64,000 bases of DNA from Melaminivora suipulveris (GTDB lineage Bacteria; Pseudomonadota; Gammaproteobacteria; Burkholderiales; Burkholderiaceae_C): the NCBI RefSeq assembly GCF_003008575.1, contig NZ_CP027667.1:2628001-2692000 (forward strand), given 5' to 3'. This document shows, piece after piece, positions 33,323 through 42,026 of this stretch. How positions within the stretch are numbered: position 1 is the stretch's first letter; every line of letters starts with the position of its first letter. A program made the translations under genes and the position numbers. The notes under the pieces were generated by a model. It searched no databases. It was given only the letters and a program-made list of their open reading frames with translations, and was not told where the DNA came from.

Positions 33323-34228
33323 ATGCGCATCCAGACCATTCTTGCCCTCACCGATTTTTCCGCCGCCGCCGAGCGGGCGGTGGAGCGCGCCGCGCTGCTG
33401 GCGGTGACGCACCAGGCGCGGCTGGAGCTGATGCACGTGGCCGAGCGCGGCGCAGTCCGACCGCGCCATCTGGACGACCGGCTGCACCAGCGCGCGCGCC
33501 AGTTGTCGCACCGGCACGCGCTGGCCGTGCAGGCGCAGGGCGGCGATGGCGATGCAGCGTCGGCCATCCGCGCGTCGCAGCGCGCCGATCTGCTGGTCAT
33601 GGATGCGCGCACACACGGCCGCTGGCGCTGGCCGACGCGCGCCACGGGCCTGCTGGCGCGGATGCTGCGCGCCAGCGCCTGCCCGGTGCTGGTGGTGCAG
33701 AGCGATCCGCGCAGCGCCTATCGCCACGCGCTGGTGCATGCCACCAGCGATATCGACGGCGAGCTGCTGCGCGGTATGCGCCGCCTGCACGCGGCGCAGA
33801 CGGTGGAGCTGTTCCACGTCGCGCAACCCGAAAGCGGCCTGCGCCTGGCGTGCAGCGAAGCCTTCACGCGCGCGCTGCAGCGCCGTCGCCGCAGCGCCCA
33901 GCCGCAGCAGCCGCGCGTGCGCGTGTCGGATGCCTTTGAGGCGCGGCGCAACCGGGTCGGCATGGCCACCGGCCGGCTGGACGCCGCGCGCCAGCTCGCC
34001 GTGCAGCAGCAGAGCACCGGCGCCGATCTGCTGGTGCTGGCGCACGACCGGCGCAGCGTGCTGCGCGATCTGCTGCAGGCCGGCAAGGCCTGGCGCCTGC
34101 TGGCCGGTTCAGCCAGTGTGCGCTGCGATCTGCTGCTGGTGCCGCAGCCGCCAGCGCGGGCGGCCGAGCCGCTGCGCGGCAGCGCCGATCAGTCCGCCGT
34201 GGCGCGCCGCTGGACGCAGGCCACGTAA
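33323..34228 (+). CDS. tandem-domain universal stress protein
   Basis: A 301-residue protein with two UspA-like domains. The first starts RIQTILALTDFSAAAERAVERA and contains RADLLVMDARTHGRW and SACPVLVVQS. The second is shorter and divergent, with ADLLVLAHDRRS and RCDLLLVPQPP near the end. The ATP-binding G-2x-G-9x-G(S/T) loop is poor in both domains. The start is ATG 33323 with AGGAG about 8 bases upstream. The 3' end overlaps the convergent DUF1841 gene by 40 bp. Confidence 0.8.
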   Translation: MRIQTILALTDFSAAAERAVERAALLAVTHQARLELMHVAERGAVRPRHLDDRLHQRARQLSHRHALAVQAQGGDGDAASAIRASQRADLLVMDARTHGRWRWPTRATGLLARMLRASACPVLVVQSDPRSAYRHALVHATSDIDGELLRGMRRLHAAQTVELFHVAQPESGLRLACSEAFTRALQRRRRSAQPQQPRVRVSDAFEARRNRVGMATGRLDAARQLAVQQQSTGADLLVLAHDRRSVLRDLLQAGKAWRLLAGSASVRCDLLLVPQPPARAAEPLRGSADQSAVARRWTQAT

Positions 34229-34623
34229 GCCTCGCCGTCGGGGGCGCGGCCGGCGCGCTGGGCCTCCCACAGCATGCGGCCCAGGCACTCCATGGCCGCA
34301 TGGTGCGCCTCGTGCAGCGAGCCCAGGCGGTGCGCCAGCAGCTCCACCGCCTGGCGGATGCCGCGCGGCTGGTCGATGCTGCACTGCTCGCTGATGGACA
34401 GGTGCATGGACAGGTGCAAAAACGGATTGGCCTGGTCCGCGCCCTCGGCGTAGGCACGCGCGAGAGCCGCCTCGACATCGGCCAGGTCGCCGTGAAATTC
34501 AGGATGCTCGGCGATCCACAGCCCGGCCAGGGTCTCGATGGCCTCCATGGGCTGGCCCGCCTGCTGCTTGGCGTGGGCGGAGCAGAAAAAACGCCGGACT
34601 TCGGCCTGGGTGGGGTTGAACAT
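34189..34623 (-). CDS. DUF1841 family protein
   Basis: A 144-residue protein matching the DUF1841 family of beta- and gammaproteobacteria: MFNPTQAEVRRFFCSAHAKQ at the N-terminus and NPFLHLSMHLSISEQCSIDQ in the middle. Function is unknown. Convergent with the universal stress gene, overlapping its 3' end by 40 bp, and divergent from pcaI. Confidence 0.87.
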   Translation of the reverse strand: MFNPTQAEVRRFFCSAHAKQQAGQPMEAIETLAGLWIAEHPEFHGDLADVEAALARAYAEGADQANPFLHLSMHLSISEQCSIDQPRGIRQAVELLAHRLGSLHEAHHAAMECLGRMLWEAQRAGRAPDGEAYVACVQRRATAD

Positions 34624-34691
34624 CGGGCCAGCGTAGCACGCGCCCGCTGTACCCTTGGCGCCCAGGTTTTTGTATTTGCGGATGGGTCCCT

Positions 34692-35393
34692 ATGGTCAAC
34701 AAGATTGCAGATTCGATCGCCGAGGCGCTGGCCGGCGTGCGCGATGGCGCCACGGTGCTGATCGGCGGCTTCGGCAACGCGGGCAGCCCGCGCGAACTCA
34801 TCGACGGGCTGATCGAGCACGGCGCGCGTGATCTGACGGTGGTCAACAACAACGCCGGCAACGGCGACGAGGGCCTGGCCGCGCTGCTCAAAACGGGGCG
34901 CGTGCGCAAGATCATCTGCAGCTTTCCGCGCCAGGCCGACAGCTGGGTCTTCGACGAGCTGTACCGCGCCGGCCGGATCGAACTGGAGCTGGTGCCCCAG
35001 GGCAACCTGGCCGAGCGCATGCGCGCCGCCGGCGCCGGCATCGGTGCCTTCTTCTGCCCCACGGGTTACGGCACCGACCTGGCCGCGGGCAAGGAAACGC
35101 GCGAGATCAATGGCCGCCACTACGTGCTGGAGTACCCCATCCACGGCGACGTGGCGCTCATCCGCGCCGAGCGCGGCGACCGCTGGGGCAACCTGACCTA
35201 CCGCAAGGCGGCGCGCAACTTCGGCCCGGTCATGGCCACGGCCGCCCGCTTTACCGTAGCCACGGTGCACGAGATCGCCGAACTGGGCGCGCTCGACCCC
35301 GAGGCCGTCGTCACACCCGGCATCCACGTGAGCAAAGTGGTGCGCATCCCGCGCACGGCGACCGGCGCCGGTGGCCTGAAAAAATCAGCCTGA
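34692..35393 (+). CDS. pcaI: 3-oxoacid CoA-transferase subunit A
   Basis: A 233-residue alpha subunit of a family I CoA-transferase, moving CoA from succinyl-CoA to 3-oxoadipate or acetoacetate. Visible: the start MVNKIADSIAEALAGVRDGA, the glycine-rich GGFGNAGSPRELIDGL and ADSWVFDELYRAGRIELELV. The two subunits are separate genes 27 bp apart. No other beta-ketoadipate genes are nearby, so 3-oxoadipate versus acetoacetate specificity is open. Confidence 0.88.
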   Translation: MVNKIADSIAEALAGVRDGATVLIGGFGNAGSPRELIDGLIEHGARDLTVVNNNAGNGDEGLAALLKTGRVRKIICSFPRQADSWVFDELYRAGRIELELVPQGNLAERMRAAGAGIGAFFCPTGYGTDLAAGKETREINGRHYVLEYPIHGDVALIRAERGDRWGNLTYRKAARNFGPVMATAARFTVATVHEIAELGALDPEAVVTPGIHVSKVVRIPRTATGAGGLKKSA

Positions 35394-35394
35394 T

Positions 35395-35420
35395 CGGCCT
35401 CAAGCCGTGGAGAATGAAGC

Positions 35421-35441
<21 letters not shown>
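35395..35441 (-). repeat. dispersed AT-rich intergenic repeat, copy 7, overlapping the pcaJ start
   Basis: Reversed copy: TTTTTTGATAGCTACTCACG, followed by the GC-rich end GGCTTGAGGCC. The AT-rich part covers the GTG start and first codons of the following gene. Confidence 0.55.
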
Positions 35442-36071
<630 letters not shown>

Positions 36072-36099
36072 AGGCGCGCTGTCGCCCTGCGTGCTCCTG

Positions 36100-36154
36100 T
36101 TTGTATAGCTGGCTACGTTTGATTTACGCCGACTAGCGGTCTTTTTGTTCCAAA
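36100..36154 (+). repeat. dispersed AT-rich intergenic repeat, copy 8
   Basis: Forward copy: TATAGCTGGCTACGTTTGAT, then ACGCCGACTAGCGGTC and a T tract. It spans the stop codon and last codons of the leftward KefC-type gene and lies between convergent genes. Confidence 0.65.
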
Positions 36155-37998
36155 TCCGGCGGTGGCGCGTCGCTGTGCACCTGGCCGTGCGCCATCCGCT
36201 CCTGACGCTCCTTGGCCAGTTGCTCGACCAGTTGCTGGCGCCCCTGGCGCGCAACGGCGATCATGGCCTCGCGGTCGTGGTGGTGCGCATACATGCGCTC
36301 GGACAGCGCCATGTTGTGGGCGGTGAAGCGCTCGGCAAAGGCCTGGGCCTCGGCGGCGCTCTGACCCATCAGCTCCAGCACCGTGCGCGCGCTGGCCACG
36401 CTGGCGCGGAACACCTCGCGCTCGGCGTGCTGCACGCCCAGCTCGCGCAGCGCGTGCCAGTGCGTCACGTCGCGCGCGCGGGCGACGATCTGTAGGTGCG
36501 GAAAATGCTTGCGCGCGGCCTGCACGATCTTGAGCGACTGCTCGGGCGCATCCACCGCCACCACCAGCACGCGCGCGCTCTCGGCGCCCGCCAGGCGCAG
36601 CAGCGGCACGCGCGTGGCGTCGCCGTAGAACACGCGGTAGCCGAAGGTGTGCGCCACCTCCAGCATCTCCACGCTGTGGTCCAGCACCGTGGCCGGCAGG
36701 CCCTGCGCCAGCACCATGCGCGCGACGATCTGCCCGTAGCGGCCAAAGCCGGCGATGATGACCGGCGCGCCCTGCGGCTCGCGCAGCGTGCGCTCGTCGG
36801 GCATCGCGGGCTGCGGCGCCAGGCGCGCATGGCGCGGCAGCAACCAGCGATCCAGCAGCACCAGCAAAAGCGGCGACAGCAGCATGGACAGCGCCACCGC
36901 GCCGATCAGGAGCGACGCCGCCTCGCTGCGGATGGCGCCGAAGCTGGCACCGGTCTGGAAGACCACGAAGGCGAATTCGCCGCCCTGCGCCAGCAGCAGC
37001 GTGAACACCGGCCGCTCCTGGTAAGGCATGGCGGTGGCGCGCGCCAGCAGCCAGATGACCAGCGCCTTGATGGCCAGAAAGCCCAGCAGCAGCGCCAGCA
37101 TGGTCCCCGGCGCGCGCGCCAGCACGCCGAAGTCGATGCTCATGCCCACGGCGATGAAGAACAGGCCCAGCAGCAGCCCTTTGAAGGGCTCGATGTCGGT
37201 CTCCAGCTCGCGCCGGTACTCGCTGTCGGCCAGCAGCACGCCGGCCAAAAACGCCCCCAGCGCCATCGACAGGCCGATGGACAGCATCAGCATGGCGATG
37301 CCCACCACCAGGAACAGCGACGCGGCGGTGAAGATCTCCGGCTGCTTGCTGCGCGCGATCCAGCGCAGCACCGGACGCAGCAGCCAGCGCCCGCCCAGCA
37401 CGATGGCGCCGACCGCGGCGGCAATGCGCAGCGCCTCGCCGGCCAGCTCCTCGCCGCTGTGCGGCTGCGCCGACGCCACCGCGCCCAGCAGGGGCAGCAG
37501 CGCGAGGATGGGGATGGCGGCCACGTCCTGGAACAGCAGGATGGAAAAGGCCTTTTGCCCGCTGTCGGTGCGCATCAGGTTGCGCTCGGCCAGCACCTGC
37601 AGGGCGATCGCCGTGGACGACAGCGCCAGGCCTAAAGCGCCCACCAGCGCCATGCGCCAGGGCAGGCCCAGCGCCCAGGCCGCCGCCCACAGCAGCAAGG
37701 CGCAACCGGCCATCTGCGCGCTTCCCAGGCCCAGGATGGGGCGGCGCAGGCTCCACAGGCGCTGCGGCTGCAGCTCCAGGCCGACCAGGAACAGCATCAG
37801 CACCACGCCGAACTCGGCGAAGTGCAGGATGTCCTGCACGTTGCTCACCAGGGCCAGGCCCCAGGGCCCGATGGCGATGCCCGCCGCCAGGTAGCCGATG
37901 ATGGCGCCCAGGCCCAGCGCGCGGGCGATGGGCACTGCGATCACCGCGGCTGCCAGATAGGTGAAGCCGTAGGTGAGCCAGGCGGGGGCTTGGGCCAT
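36133..37998 (-). CDS. KefB/KefC-type monovalent cation:proton antiporter
   Basis: A 621-residue CPA2-family transporter. About 12 membrane segments in the first 390 residues include GFTYLAAAVIAVPIARALGL and AEFGVVLMLFLVGLELQPQRLW. An RCK/TrkA-N domain follows with PVIIAGFGRYGQIVARMVLA and the acidic GDATRVPLL site, then a charged, glutamine-rich tail. It probably exports K+ in exchange for H+ under electrophile stress. ATG 37998 is preferred as it precedes the first helix; a GTG at 38040 would add 14 residues. The last codons lie inside a dispersed repeat. Confidence 0.9.
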   Translation of the reverse strand: MAQAPAWLTYGFTYLAAAVIAVPIARALGLGAIIGYLAAGIAIGPWGLALVSNVQDILHFAEFGVVLMLFLVGLELQPQRLWSLRRPILGLGSAQMAGCALLLWAAAWALGLPWRMALVGALGLALSSTAIALQVLAERNLMRTDSGQKAFSILLFQDVAAIPILALLPLLGAVASAQPHSGEELAGEALRIAAAVGAIVLGGRWLLRPVLRWIARSKQPEIFTAASLFLVVGIAMLMLSIGLSMALGAFLAGVLLADSEYRRELETDIEPFKGLLLGLFFIAVGMSIDFGVLARAPGTMLALLLGFLAIKALVIWLLARATAMPYQERPVFTLLLAQGGEFAFVVFQTGASFGAIRSEAASLLIGAVALSMLLSPLLLVLLDRWLLPRHARLAPQPAMPDERTLREPQGAPVIIAGFGRYGQIVARMVLAQGLPATVLDHSVEMLEVAHTFGYRVFYGDATRVPLLRLAGAESARVLVVAVDAPEQSLKIVQAARKHFPHLQIVARARDVTHWHALRELGVQHAEREVFRASVASARTVLELMGQSAAEAQAFAERFTAHNMALSERMYAHHHDREAMIAVARQGRQQLVEQLAKERQERMAHGQVHSDAPPPDLEQKDR

Positions 37999-38073
37999 GA
38001 GGGGCGGGATCGGAGAGAAGCGGGACAAAAATTTTGACACCGCTGCGTGCGATCCCGCTGGCTGGCAGTTCTC

Positions 38074-38140
38074 ATGCTATCCATTTGATAGCTATAAACC
38101 ATTCAAACACGCCGACTGAAGGCCTTTTTGCATGAAATAG
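38074..38140 (+). repeat. dispersed AT-rich intergenic repeat, copy 9
   Basis: Forward copy: TTTGATAGCTATAAACC, then CACGCCGACTGAAGGCC and TTTTTGCATGAAA. It occupies the divergent gap between the KefC-type and LysE-type genes. Confidence 0.75.
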
Positions 38141-38252
38141 CCCGTTGGCCGCGTCCTGGCCGCCGCTCGGTGCCAGCAGATAATGCGCCGCCGGCCGCGC
38201 GCCGGTTCCAACCGTTTTTTCTCCCTTTCTCTCGCACATCAAGGCACACCCC

Positions 38253-38891
38253 ATGGACTGGCATACCTGGCTGGCATTCTTCGCGGCATCGTGGGTCATC
38301 GCCATCTCGCCGGGCTCGGGCGCGGTGCTGTCCATGAGCCACGGTCTGTCCTACGGCGTGCGCGGCGCGGGCGTGACCATCCTGGGGCTGGAGCTGGGCC
38401 TGCTGTTCATCCTGCTCGTGGCCGGTGCGGGCGTGGGTTCGCTGCTGATCGCTTCCGAGCTGGCCTTCAGCGTGGTCAAGGTGCTGGGCGCGTGCTATCT
38501 GATCTGGATCGGCTGGAACCAGTGGCGCGCGGGCTCGGCCGGCACGCTGGGGGGCGATCTCGCCGCCGCGCCCATGAGCCGGCGCCGGCGCGTGCTGACC
38601 GGCGCGCTGACCAACGCCACCAATCCCAAGGGCATCCTGTTCATGGTGGCGGTGCTGCCGCAGTTCATGAGCGGCGCGCGCCCGCTGTGGCAGCAGCTCC
38701 TGGTCATGGCGGTGACGCTGGTGGCCGTGGACCTGATCGTCATGAACGGCTACGCCGCCGGCGCCAGCGCGCTGCGCCGCCTGATGCAAAGCGCCAGCGC
38801 CATGCGCGCGCAAAACCGCGTCTTCGGCTCGCTGCTGATGGCCGTTGGCGCGGGGCTGTTCTTCGTCAAGCGCGGCGGGCAGGGCGCCTGA
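38253..38891 (+). CDS. LysE/RhtB-family amino acid exporter
   Basis: A 212-residue inner-membrane exporter with six hydrophobic segments. It begins MDWHTWLAFFAASWVIAISP followed by GSGAVLSMSHGLSYG, the RhtB signature region. LGACYLIWIGWNQWRAG and LTNATNPKGILFMVAVLPQF are also diagnostic. The substrate (threonine, homoserine lactone or other) cannot be told. It is divergent from the KefC-type gene and 61 bp before the MaoC gene. Confidence 0.9.
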   Translation: MDWHTWLAFFAASWVIAISPGSGAVLSMSHGLSYGVRGAGVTILGLELGLLFILLVAGAGVGSLLIASELAFSVVKVLGACYLIWIGWNQWRAGSAGTLGGDLAAAPMSRRRRVLTGALTNATNPKGILFMVAVLPQFMSGARPLWQQLLVMAVTLVAVDLIVMNGYAAGASALRRLMQSASAMRAQNRVFGSLLMAVGAGLFFVKRGGQGA

Positions 38892-38952
38892 AGGCTGCGC
38901 CAGTCACCGACTGGACAGGCGCGCGGCGCATGGCTGGCTACATTGCCCGGCC

Positions 38953-39420
38953 ATGAAAAAGACCTTCCGCAATTACTCCGAAGTCTCCGCCAGCATCGGC
39001 CAGGAAGTCGCCGTGACCGACTGGGTGGAGATCACCCAGGAGCGCATCGACCTGTTCGCGCGCGCCACGGGCGACCACCAGTGGATCCACGTCGACCCCG
39101 AGCGCGCCGCGCAGGGGCCGTTTGGCACCACCATCGCCCACGGCTTTCTGACGCTATCGCTGCTGGCGCAGTTCATGGGCGAGGCCTTCGAGGTCGAGGG
39201 CAGCAAGATGGGCGTGAACTACGGGCTGAACAAGGTGCGCTTTCCTGCGCCGGTGCCGGTGGGCAGCCGGTTGCGCGCGCGCCTGAAGCTGCTGGGCAGC
39301 GACCCTGTCGCGCCCGACGGCGTGCAGATGACCTGGGAAGTGACGCTGGAGCGCGAGGGCGGCGAAAAGCCCGCCTGCGTGGCCGAGTCGCTGGTGCGCG
39401 TCTACGGCGCCGCGCCCTGA
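38953..39420 (+). CDS. MaoC-family (R)-hydratase
   Basis: A 155-residue hot-dog-fold enzyme hydrating enoyl thioesters. The catalytic Asp/His pair is visible in ATGDHQWIHVDPERA, followed by GTTIAHGFLTLSLL, the classic R-specific hydratase arrangement. The start at ATG 38953 begins the fold; the open frame upstream is a shadow. Its 3' end overlaps the convergent trmL by about 19 bp. Confidence 0.88.
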   Translation: MKKTFRNYSEVSASIGQEVAVTDWVEITQERIDLFARATGDHQWIHVDPERAAQGPFGTTIAHGFLTLSLLAQFMGEAFEVEGSKMGVNYGLNKVRFPAPVPVGSRLRARLKLLGSDPVAPDGVQMTWEVTLEREGGEKPACVAESLVRVYGAAP

Positions 39421-39908
39421 AGCTTTGGGGCGCGCTGCGGCGCCTCCAGCAAAAAGCTGTTTTGCCGCCAGGCCTCGTACACCGTGACGGCGACGGCGTT
39501 GGACAGGTTCAGGCTGCGCTGCGCCGGCTGCATCGGCAGGCGCAGGCGCTGCGCCGGCGGGAAGGTCTCGCGCAGCACCGGCGGCAGGCCGCGCGACTCG
39601 GCGCCGAAGACCAGCCAGTCGCCGGGCAGAAAGCCCGTGTCGTAGACCGAGCGCTCGCCGTGCGTGGTGAGGGCGAACATGCGCGTCGGGTCGGGCTCCT
39701 CGGCGCGCAGCAGCGCCGTCCAGCCGGGATGGCGGCGCACGTCGGCCCACTCGTGGTAGTCCAGCCCGGCGCGGCGCAGGAGCGCGTCGTCCATGGAAAA
39801 GCCCAGCGGTTCGACCAGGTGCAGCGTGCAGCCGGTATTGGCCGCCAGCCGAATCACGTTGCCGGTGTTGGGCGGGATCTCCGGCTCGACAAGGACGATG
39901 TGGAACAT
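39402..39908 (-). CDS. trmL: tRNA (cytidine(34)-2'-O)-methyltransferase TrmL
   Basis: A 168-residue SPOUT methyltransferase modifying the wobble base of tRNA-Leu. Diagnostic segments are MFHIVLVEPEIPPNTGNVIR, LVFGAESRGLPP and SLNLSNAVAVTVYEAWRQ, which form the trefoil knot and the SAM pocket. The size is typical. A short, poorly conserved C-terminal tail overlaps the end of the maoC gene. Confidence 0.93.
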   Translation of the reverse strand: MFHIVLVEPEIPPNTGNVIRLAANTGCTLHLVEPLGFSMDDALLRRAGLDYHEWADVRRHPGWTALLRAEEPDPTRMFALTTHGERSVYDTGFLPGDWLVFGAESRGLPPVLRETFPPAQRLRLPMQPAQRSLNLSNAVAVTVYEAWRQNSFLLEAPQRAPKLQGAAP

Positions 39909-39961
39909 GGCGCGCTATTGTGGCGTGAACCCCCTGGGCGCGGGCCGGTGTCCGGTCGTAA

Positions 39962-40705
39962 TCAATCGTTTCGGTCGGGCGTGCGCGCCAGCACCAGCGC
40001 ATCGACCCGCGCGGCGCCCGCCGCGCGCAGCGCCAGGGCGGCAGCGTGCAGCGTGGCGCCGGTGGTCATGACGTCGTCGATCAGCACGATGCGCCGGCCG
40101 GCCAGCGCCGGCGCCGCCAGCGGATCGGGCACGAACGCGCCGCGCAGGTTGCGCAGCCGCTCGGCACGCGTCAGGCCGCTTTGCGCCGCGGTGTCGTGCA
40201 GCCGCAGCAACATGTCGGCGCGCAGGCGCGCGGCCGGCCCGCGCTCCAGATGCCGCGCCAGTTGCCAAGCCTGGTTGTAGCCGCGCTGGCGCAGCCGCTC
40301 GCGCGACAGCGGCACGGGCAGCAGCACGTCGGCCTGCCCCAGCAGGGCGGCCGCGCCTGGCGCTGCCTGCATCAGCCGAGCCAGGGGGGCAGCCCAGCCG
40401 GGCTGGCCGCGGAACTTGAGCCGCAGCGCGATCTCCGCCCAGGGGTAGCCGTAGTCCACCGCCGCGATGCACGCGTCCAGCGGCGGCGGCTGGCGCAGGC
40501 AGGCGCCGCACTGCGCCACGCCCTGCGGTAGCGCGCAGGCGCAGGTGCGGCAGCGCGGCCGCTCGGCGGCAAAGCGCGCGCAGCACGCCTGGCATAGCGG
40601 CTGCGCTGGCCAGGCGTGGCACAGGGCGCACTGGCCGGGCACGGCGGCGGCGAACCGCCTGGCCAGGCGGCGCCACAGGGCGGTGCGGAGCCATGCGTCG
40701 GGCAT
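39962..40705 (-). CDS. ComF-family phosphoribosyltransferase-like protein
   Basis: A 247-residue ComF/GntX-like protein connected to DNA uptake in naturally competent bacteria. N-terminal cysteine pairs (CALCHAW, CQACC, CRTCAC, CGACL) form the zinc finger. The C-terminal type I PRTase domain has VLLPVPLSRERLRQRGYNQA and the PRPP loop RRIVLIDDVMTTGATLH. The start at ATG 40705 precedes the zinc finger; the upstream open frame is antisense to the divergent bioC-like gene. Confidence 0.9.
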   Translation of the reverse strand: MPDAWLRTALWRRLARRFAAAVPGQCALCHAWPAQPLCQACCARFAAERPRCRTCACALPQGVAQCGACLRQPPPLDACIAAVDYGYPWAEIALRLKFRGQPGWAAPLARLMQAAPGAAALLGQADVLLPVPLSRERLRQRGYNQAWQLARHLERGPAARLRADMLLRLHDTAAQSGLTRAERLRNLRGAFVPDPLAAPALAGRRIVLIDDVMTTGATLHAAALALRAAGAARVDALVLARTPDRND

Positions 40706-40763
40706 GGCCTTCAATATACTGGCCGGCGCCGCCGGTGCGCCTGGTGCCGGCTGCGTTCGACCC

Positions 40764-41669
40764 ATGTCCGAGCCGTCCCCGCCCCCATCCATCGACCCCG
40801 TGGCCGCCGCGCGCTGGCACGCCGCCGCGCCGGCGCAATCGCCCTGGCTGCACGAGGAGGTGGCGCGCCGCATGCAGGAGCGGCTGCGCTGGATCGTCAA
40901 GCCGCCCGCGGCCTGGTGCGACTGGGACCCGCTGCACGGCGGCATGGAGGGTCACGCGCTGGTGGCGCAGCAGTTCCCGCAGGCGGTGGTGCATGTGGCC
41001 GAGACATCGTCGGCGGCCGGCCTGGCCGAGGCGCGCACGCGCCTGGCGCGGCCCTGGTGGAGCGCCGCGCGCTGGACCGGCCCGGCGCCGCGTTTCGGCG
41101 TGCCGGCCGAGGGCAGCGTGCAGATGCTGTGGGCCAACATGGCGCTGCACATGGCGGCCGACCCGGCGGCGCTGATCGCCAGCTGGCATCGCGCGCTGGC
41201 GGTGGACGGCTATCTGATGTTTTCCTGCCTGGGGCCGGACACGCTGCGCGAACTGCGCGCGCTGTACGCTGAAGCGGGCTGGCCGGCGCCCGCGCACGAC
41301 TTCACCGACATGCACGACTGGGGCGACATGCTGGTGGGCGCGGGCTTCGCCGACCCGGTCATGGACATGGAGCGCATCACGCTCACCTTTTCGACGCCCG
41401 AGCGGCTGATTGAGGAGCTACGCGGGCTGGGGCGCAACCTGCAGCCGCAGCGCTTTGCCGCGCTGCGCGGGCGCCGCTGGCGTGAGCGCCTGCACGAGGG
41501 CCTTGCCAGCGGCCTGGCCGATGCGCGCCACGGCGGCCAGCTGGCGCTGACCTTCGAGATCATCTACGGCCACGCCGTCAAGCCGGCGCCGCGCGTGCGC
41601 GTGGAAGGCGAGAGCGCCGTGTCGCTGGGCGACATGCGCGCCATGCTGCGCAACCGCCCGCCGCGCTGA
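40764..41669 (+). CDS. BioC-like methyltransferase (malonyl-ACP O-methyltransferase family)
   Basis: A 301-residue protein resembling BioC, which starts pimeloyl formation for biotin. Typical pieces are ARWHAAAPAQSPWLHEEVAR and MLWANMALHMAADPAALIA followed by GYLMFSCLGPDTLRELR, then DMHDWGDMLVGAGFADPVMD. Odd: the usual glycine-rich SAM motif I is not seen; the region reads CDWDPLHGGMEGHALVAQ. It may be a diverged or non-canonical SAM binder. Divergent from comF with 58 bp between starts; no other bio genes present. Confidence 0.7.
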   Translation: MSEPSPPPSIDPVAAARWHAAAPAQSPWLHEEVARRMQERLRWIVKPPAAWCDWDPLHGGMEGHALVAQQFPQAVVHVAETSSAAGLAEARTRLARPWWSAARWTGPAPRFGVPAEGSVQMLWANMALHMAADPAALIASWHRALAVDGYLMFSCLGPDTLRELRALYAEAGWPAPAHDFTDMHDWGDMLVGAGFADPVMDMERITLTFSTPERLIEELRGLGRNLQPQRFAALRGRRWRERLHEGLASGLADARHGGQLALTFEIIYGHAVKPAPRVRVEGESAVSLGDMRAMLRNRPPR

Positions 41670-41703
41670 CGTGTCGGTGTCAATGATGCCGATCAATGCA
41701 AGC

Positions 41704-41709
41704 TACAAT
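41704..41709 (+). promoter_or_regulatory. candidate -10 of the cox leader RNA
   Basis: TACAAT followed by an AT-rich stretch, upstream of a run of hairpins. No convincing -35 at normal spacing. Confidence 0.3.
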
Positions 41710-41715
41710 AAATTT

Positions 41716-41820
41716 GCTTGCGGATCGGGAACTCCTTTCGGCCTGGCGCAACCAGGCCCGACTGATGCATCTGCGGGGCGTCGTGGCAGCCAGGGCTGCC
41801 GTGTGCGGCCCCTTTTTTTG
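41716..41820 (+). ncRNA. candidate small RNA or attenuator leader before coxB
   Basis: A roughly 105-nt segment with a perfect hairpin GGCCTGG-CGCAA-CCAGGCC (41740-41758) and a terminal hairpin built on GGCAGC-CAGG-GCTGCC inside a GGGGC/GCCCC outer stem, followed by TTTTTTT. It lies between bioC and coxB and could be an independent sRNA, an attenuator of cox transcription or just the bioC terminator. The rest of the 41670-42026 gap shows no gene. Confidence 0.35.
41775..41820 (+). terminator. intrinsic terminator upstream of coxB
   Basis: Stem GGCAGC / GCTGCC extended by GGGGC / GCCCC with an internal loop, then seven T residues. It stands about 200 bp before the coxB start codon. Confidence 0.7.
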
Positions 41821-42026
41821 CACCCTGTTCGGCCGTCGATGCTCGGGACTTACGCGTATTGCCGCGTCATCCTGGGCTGGGCATGCTGGCCGTGCATGAG
41901 AGGACCGCTGCCGCACGAGGAGACAACGGACTGCCGTGGAAGCCGTCCGGACTGATTGAATGGCCGCTTGCGGTGCGCGCAGCCGGCACGGAATTGGTCA
42001 ATTGGATAGGAAAAGAAGTGAGAACC

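Noticed and set aside
41671..41955. Small ORF in the cox leader
   Set aside because: It runs through the hairpins and terminator, and its translation has no protein-like features.
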